This document shows positions 22,121 through 25,077 of a DNA stretch of 25,077 nucleotides, in pieces (the first letter of the stretch is position 1; every line of letters begins with the position of its first letter). The position numbers and the translations under genes were made by a program. Below the pieces are notes generated by a model. That model did not search any database and had not been told where the DNA came from. It saw nothing but the letters and a program-made list of their open reading frames with translations. The stretch is from Bacillota bacterium (lineage in GTDB: Bacteria > Bacillota > Bacilli > Bacillales > Cytobacillaceae), in NCBI GenBank assembly GCA_023387295.1, contig JAEWIG010000325.1, forward strand, positions 1 to 25,077, read 5' to 3'.

Positions 22121-23416
22121 ATGATTTCGAAAGCGAGTATGGATAAAAGCATGCTTCCTTCCCAGCAAACGGAAAAGGGAGGGATGATCGAAAAGATTTG
22201 GTGGGCTGCTTTAATCGTCGTGTTTGGAATAGGTATCTATTCCATCATTACTGGTTATTTTATGCAAGGGATGTCATCTACTAATCTATCCAATACCGTA
22301 CCGTGGGGCGGATGGATTGCTTTTTATATTTATTTTATCGGTATGAGTGCAGGGTCGTTCCTTTTATCCACCTTAATCTATGGATTTGGGATGGAGAAAT
22401 TTGAAAAAATTGGACGTTCTGCTTTACTATCAGCAATCGTCTGTATGATTACAGCCATTACGTTTGTTTTTCTAGACATCGGTAGACCTGATCATGTCAT
22501 GAATTCAGTTATTTACTGGAACGTCATGAGTACGATGTCTTGGGAAATTCACTTTTATATTGTATATATTGTCTTACTTCTTACGGAATTATATTTCTCT
22601 ATGCGTAAGGATCTAATTAGATTAGCAAATGGTGATACATTCAAAGGGAAATTATATCGTCTACTAACATTAAATAAAAAAGAAATAACTGAAGCTGAGC
22701 AAGCCCGTGATAAAAAACGTCTGAAAGTCATGGGGATTATTGGAATTCCTTTAGCGATTTTTGGAGTTCATGGAGGAACTGGATCGATCTTTGCAGTCGT
22801 CAAAGCTCAGCCTTATTTAAACTCAGGGTTATTCCCGCTTATCTTTATTCTTTCGGCATTAGTTTCAGGGACAGCGCTTTCGATTGCTATCTATGTCATT
22901 AAGGCAAAAGTTAAGAAGCAAAAAATTGATGTACCGATGGTTCGTGCACTTGGTAGTATGCTTGCATTGTTTCTAGCCATAGAGTTTGTCATGGTATGGT
23001 ATGAATTTTTAGTTGGTATTTATGGATTAGGTCATGAAGAGCTTGGAACGATTAAGCTTCTTACAGGAAGCCCATGGTGGTGGAGCTTCTGGATTTTCCA
23101 AATGGGCTTAGCGATGTTCTTCCCACTAATAATTCTTTTTATCAAAAAGACGCGAGAATCTGTCGGCTGGATTTTATTTGCATCCATTATGACGATCATT
23201 GGTGTAGTTGGAGTTCGTTTCAATATGGTTATCCCAACATTAATTATGCCAAAGTTTGAAGGGATGCCTGCAGGAAATTATTATCCGAATCTATCAGAAT
23301 GGCTAACAACGTTTGGGCTCATCGCAATGTGTCTCATTATTTACACAATAGGTGAGAAGCTATTCCCTATCGAGGAACTTGATTCAGAAAATAAAGAGGT
23401 GAGCGTACATGAGTAA
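22121..23416 (+). CDS. NrfD/PsrC-type membrane anchor and quinol dehydrogenase subunit
   Basis: 431 aa integral membrane protein with roughly nine or ten hydrophobic segments. It shows the NrfD-family blocks VPWGGWIAFYIYFIGMSAGSF (TM2), FLDIGRPDHVMN and MSTMSWEIHFYIVYI. This subunit oxidises menaquinol at the outer membrane face and passes electrons to the ferredoxin subunit. A charged cytoplasmic loop (about 160-205) is long compared with PsrC. AAAGGAGTGG precedes the ATG. The stop overlaps the ATG of the catalytic gene by 8 bases, indicating coupling. Same position as ttrC/srdC in B-C-A operons. Confidence 0.9.
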   Translation: MISKASMDKSMLPSQQTEKGGMIEKIWWAALIVVFGIGIYSIITGYFMQGMSSTNLSNTVPWGGWIAFYIYFIGMSAGSFLLSTLIYGFGMEKFEKIGRSALLSAIVCMITAITFVFLDIGRPDHVMNSVIYWNVMSTMSWEIHFYIVYIVLLLTELYFSMRKDLIRLANGDTFKGKLYRLLTLNKKEITEAEQARDKKRLKVMGIIGIPLAIFGVHGGTGSIFAVVKAQPYLNSGLFPLIFILSALVSGTALSIAIYVIKAKVKKQKIDVPMVRALGSMLALFLAIEFVMVWYEFLVGIYGLGHEELGTIKLLTGSPWWWSFWIFQMGLAMFFPLIILFIKKTRESVGWILFASIMTIIGVVGVRFNMVIPTLIMPKFEGMPAGNYYPNLSEWLTTFGLIAMCLIIYTIGEKLFPIEELDSENKEVSVHE

Positions 23417-25077
23417 GGACAAAATGAATCGAAGAGGGTTTCTAAAAGCACTAGGAACGATTGGTGCAGTAGCAATCGTCGGACCTGCTTTTGTCGGTCC
23501 CGTTAAACAAGTAATAAATGGCGTCTGGTATGATGATGGTCACGGAATCGGAACAGACTTTCAAGACTATACAGCTGAAGATATAATCTTTACTTCATGC
23601 CAGCAATGTAATGCTTCATGTACAATCAAAACATATATAATGGCTGGAAATCCAAATAGCCCGTATTCATCAATTGTGCGGAAAATTGCCGGAAATCAGT
23701 ATAGCCCAATTGGAATGGTGCCATTTGGCCATATAAACTATGATACCCCACTTGAAGATGCAGTAAGAGGTACAGGTGATATTGGACGTTCTGGTCGCTC
23801 ACACCGAGGAGCAAAGACTTGTCTTAAAGGTCAGGCTGGAATTCAAACTGCCTATGATGCTCACCGTGTTCAAAAGCCGTTAAAGCGTGTTGGCGAACGT
23901 GGAAGTGGCGTTTGGAAGTCAATTAGCTGGGAAGAAGCGTATAAAGAAATTCTCGAAGGTAGTAAAGATATCGGCACTCCAGGGCTAAAGGAAATGTGGG
24001 CGTATGCTCCTGAAGCGGCGGTAATGGCTGATTGGGAAAAACTAAAGAATGAAGAAATGTCAAAAGCTGAATTCGATGCAAAATATAAAGATGTATTAAT
24101 AAATACAAATCACCCTGACTTTGGGCCAAAATCAAATCAAATCGTTGTCATGGCTGGGCATCGCAGAGAATTTATTGAAAGACTAGCTGCTGGAAGTTTA
24201 GGAACAGCAAACTACTATGACCATGGCGGCTACTGTGGAATTACAAGTGTAATGGGGAATGTCCGTTCACATGATACAACGAAACAGAAGAAGCGGATGA
24301 TTCCTGATTATGAAAATGCGGAATTTGTTCTCGTTTGGGGAACAAATCCATTAACAGCAAACCGTGGTCCAACAACATTTGCACCACAAATTACTAATGC
24401 GATTGATCGTGGTATGAAGATGGTTGTTATTGATCCTCGCTTTAGTAAAACAGCAGAAAAAGCTCATATGTGGGTACCTGTTAAACCTGGTGGAGATGGT
24501 GCTTTAGCACTTGCAATGTGCCGCTGGATTATCGAAAATAATCGATATGATGAAATGTATTTGCGCAACCCGAATGGAAATGCAGCTGAGCTTGATGGTG
24601 AAGTAACATGGAGTGATGCAACATACCTTGTGAATGTTGGTGAGAAAAAGCGTCCTTTCTTAAAAGCAGCGGATTTAGGCTTAGGTGAAGAGGAATTCGT
24701 TGTTTTAGAAAATGGCAAGCCGGTTATTCATACGAATGCAACTCAAGGTGATTTAGAAGTTAATACAGAAATTAACGGAATCAAAGTTAAATCTGTCTTT
24801 ACTATTTTTAAGGAAAAAGTTTTGGAAAAAACATTAGAGGAATATTCAAAGCAATGTGATGTTCCAGTTGAACAAATCGCTGAGATTGCGAAAGAGTTTA
24901 CTTCTCACGGCAAAAAGGTCGGAATTCATTCGTACCGTGGCCCAGCTATGCACGCAAATGGTTATTACAGTGTTCGTGCGATTAATATGCTAAACCATCT
25001 AGTCGGAAATCACGACTGGAAGGGCGGAGACACGAATATGAGTGCTAAGTTTAAAGCAACGGAAGGTCGCTATGATT
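23409..25077 (+). CDS. Tat-exported molybdopterin oxidoreductase catalytic subunit, 3'-truncated by window end
   Basis: 556 codons visible; open to the last base. The ATG at 23409 overlaps the previous stop and follows AGAGGTG. Tat signal NRRGFLKALG at 7-16 with hydrophobic AVAIVGPAFVG. [4Fe-4S] motif Cys64-x2-Cys67-x3-Cys71, then a long gap to Cys138 (GAKTCLKG). The putative Mo ligand is Cys276 in HGGYCGITS, pointing to the Cys-ligated Ttr/Phs/Psr/Arr/Srd group rather than the Asp-ligated Nar group. Cofactor blocks: FVLVWGTNPLTANRG, MKMVVIDPRFSKTAEKAHMWVPVKPGGDGALALAM, and NHLVGNHDWKGGDTN. Best guesses are a tetrathionate, selenate or polysulfide-type reductase; the acceptor is undecided. 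Confidence 0.93.
   Translation, partial: MSKDKMNRRGFLKALGTIGAVAIVGPAFVGPVKQVINGVWYDDGHGIGTDFQDYTAEDIIFTSCQQCNASCTIKTYIMAGNPNSPYSSIVRKIAGNQYSPIGMVPFGHINYDTPLEDAVRGTGDIGRSGRSHRGAKTCLKGQAGIQTAYDAHRVQKPLKRVGERGSGVWKSISWEEAYKEILEGSKDIGTPGLKEMWAYAPEAAVMADWEKLKNEEMSKAEFDAKYKDVLINTNHPDFGPKSNQIVVMAGHRREFIERLAAGSLGTANYYDHGGYCGITSVMGNVRSHDTTKQKKRMIPDYENAEFVLVWGTNPLTANRGPTTFAPQITNAIDRGMKMVVIDPRFSKTAEKAHMWVPVKPGGDGALALAMCRWIIENNRYDEMYLRNPNGNAAELDGEVTWSDATYLVNVGEKKRPFLKAADLGLGEEEFVVLENGKPVIHTNATQGDLEVNTEINGIKVKSVFTIFKEKVLEKTLEEYSKQCDVPVEQIAEIAKEFTSHGKKVGIHSYRGPAMHANGYYSVRAINMLNHLVGNHDWKGGDTNMSAKFKATEGRYD

Noticed and set aside
13046..25077. selU as evidence that the reductase is a selenate reductase or a selenoprotein
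   Set aside because: selU modifies tRNA and is separated by other transcription units. The visible catalytic gene has no in-frame UGA, and a Cys fills the likely Mo-ligand position.

Overview
The window is a low-GC Bacillaceae chromosome segment. The organism looks like an endospore former (CotH, a CotG-like coat protein, SinR/SinI), flagellated (MotA/MotB with a sigma-D promoter, an MCP) and capable of anaerobic respiration. No rRNA, tRNA, CRISPR array, insertion sequence or prophage gene was seen. Gene density and codon use look chromosomal throughout.

Layout. 1-3.8 kb: the 3' part of topB, then a solitary hutH with a CodY-like box over its promoter and a strong hairpin in its leader. 3.8-5.9 kb: a sporulation patch with two tiny TTG-start genes on the minus strand, the coat kinase gene cotH, and a 78-aa Arg/Ser/Asp/Cys tandem-repeat protein that is probably a CotH substrate of the CotG-like class. 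6.0-7.6 kb: motA-motB. 7.6-11.1 kb: an MFS exporter gene divergent from psuK (with an N-terminal winged helix) and psuG, a pseudouridine catabolic operon with paired operator-like palindromes. 11.2-12.9 kb: two SinR-type repressors, a zinc-ribbon protein and a previously hidden 51-aa SinI-like antirepressor. SinI is convergent with sinR rather than upstream of it, and GTTC/GAAC operator-like elements lie at the promoters. 13.0-16.0 kb: selU (tRNA 2-selenouridine synthase) and an MCP.

16.2-25.1 kb is the most distinctive region. It holds a sensory operon: a solitary ABC-type substrate-binding protein, a Cache-HAMP-PAS histidine kinase with a four-cysteine PAS, and an NtrC-type response regulator. 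A terminator follows, then a near-consensus sigma-54 promoter driving tatA, a 16-Cys ferredoxin subunit, an NrfD/PsrC membrane subunit, and a Tat-targeted molybdopterin oxidoreductase cut by the window end. The B-C-A order matches ttrBCA (tetrathionate) and the srdBCA selenate reductase operon described in Bacillus selenatarsenatis. The real acceptor cannot be decided from sequence alone. The working model: an extracellular oxyanion or sulfur compound is bound by the binding protein, the signal passes to the kinase, and the phosphorylated regulator activates sigma-54 transcription of a reductase that brings its own TatA.
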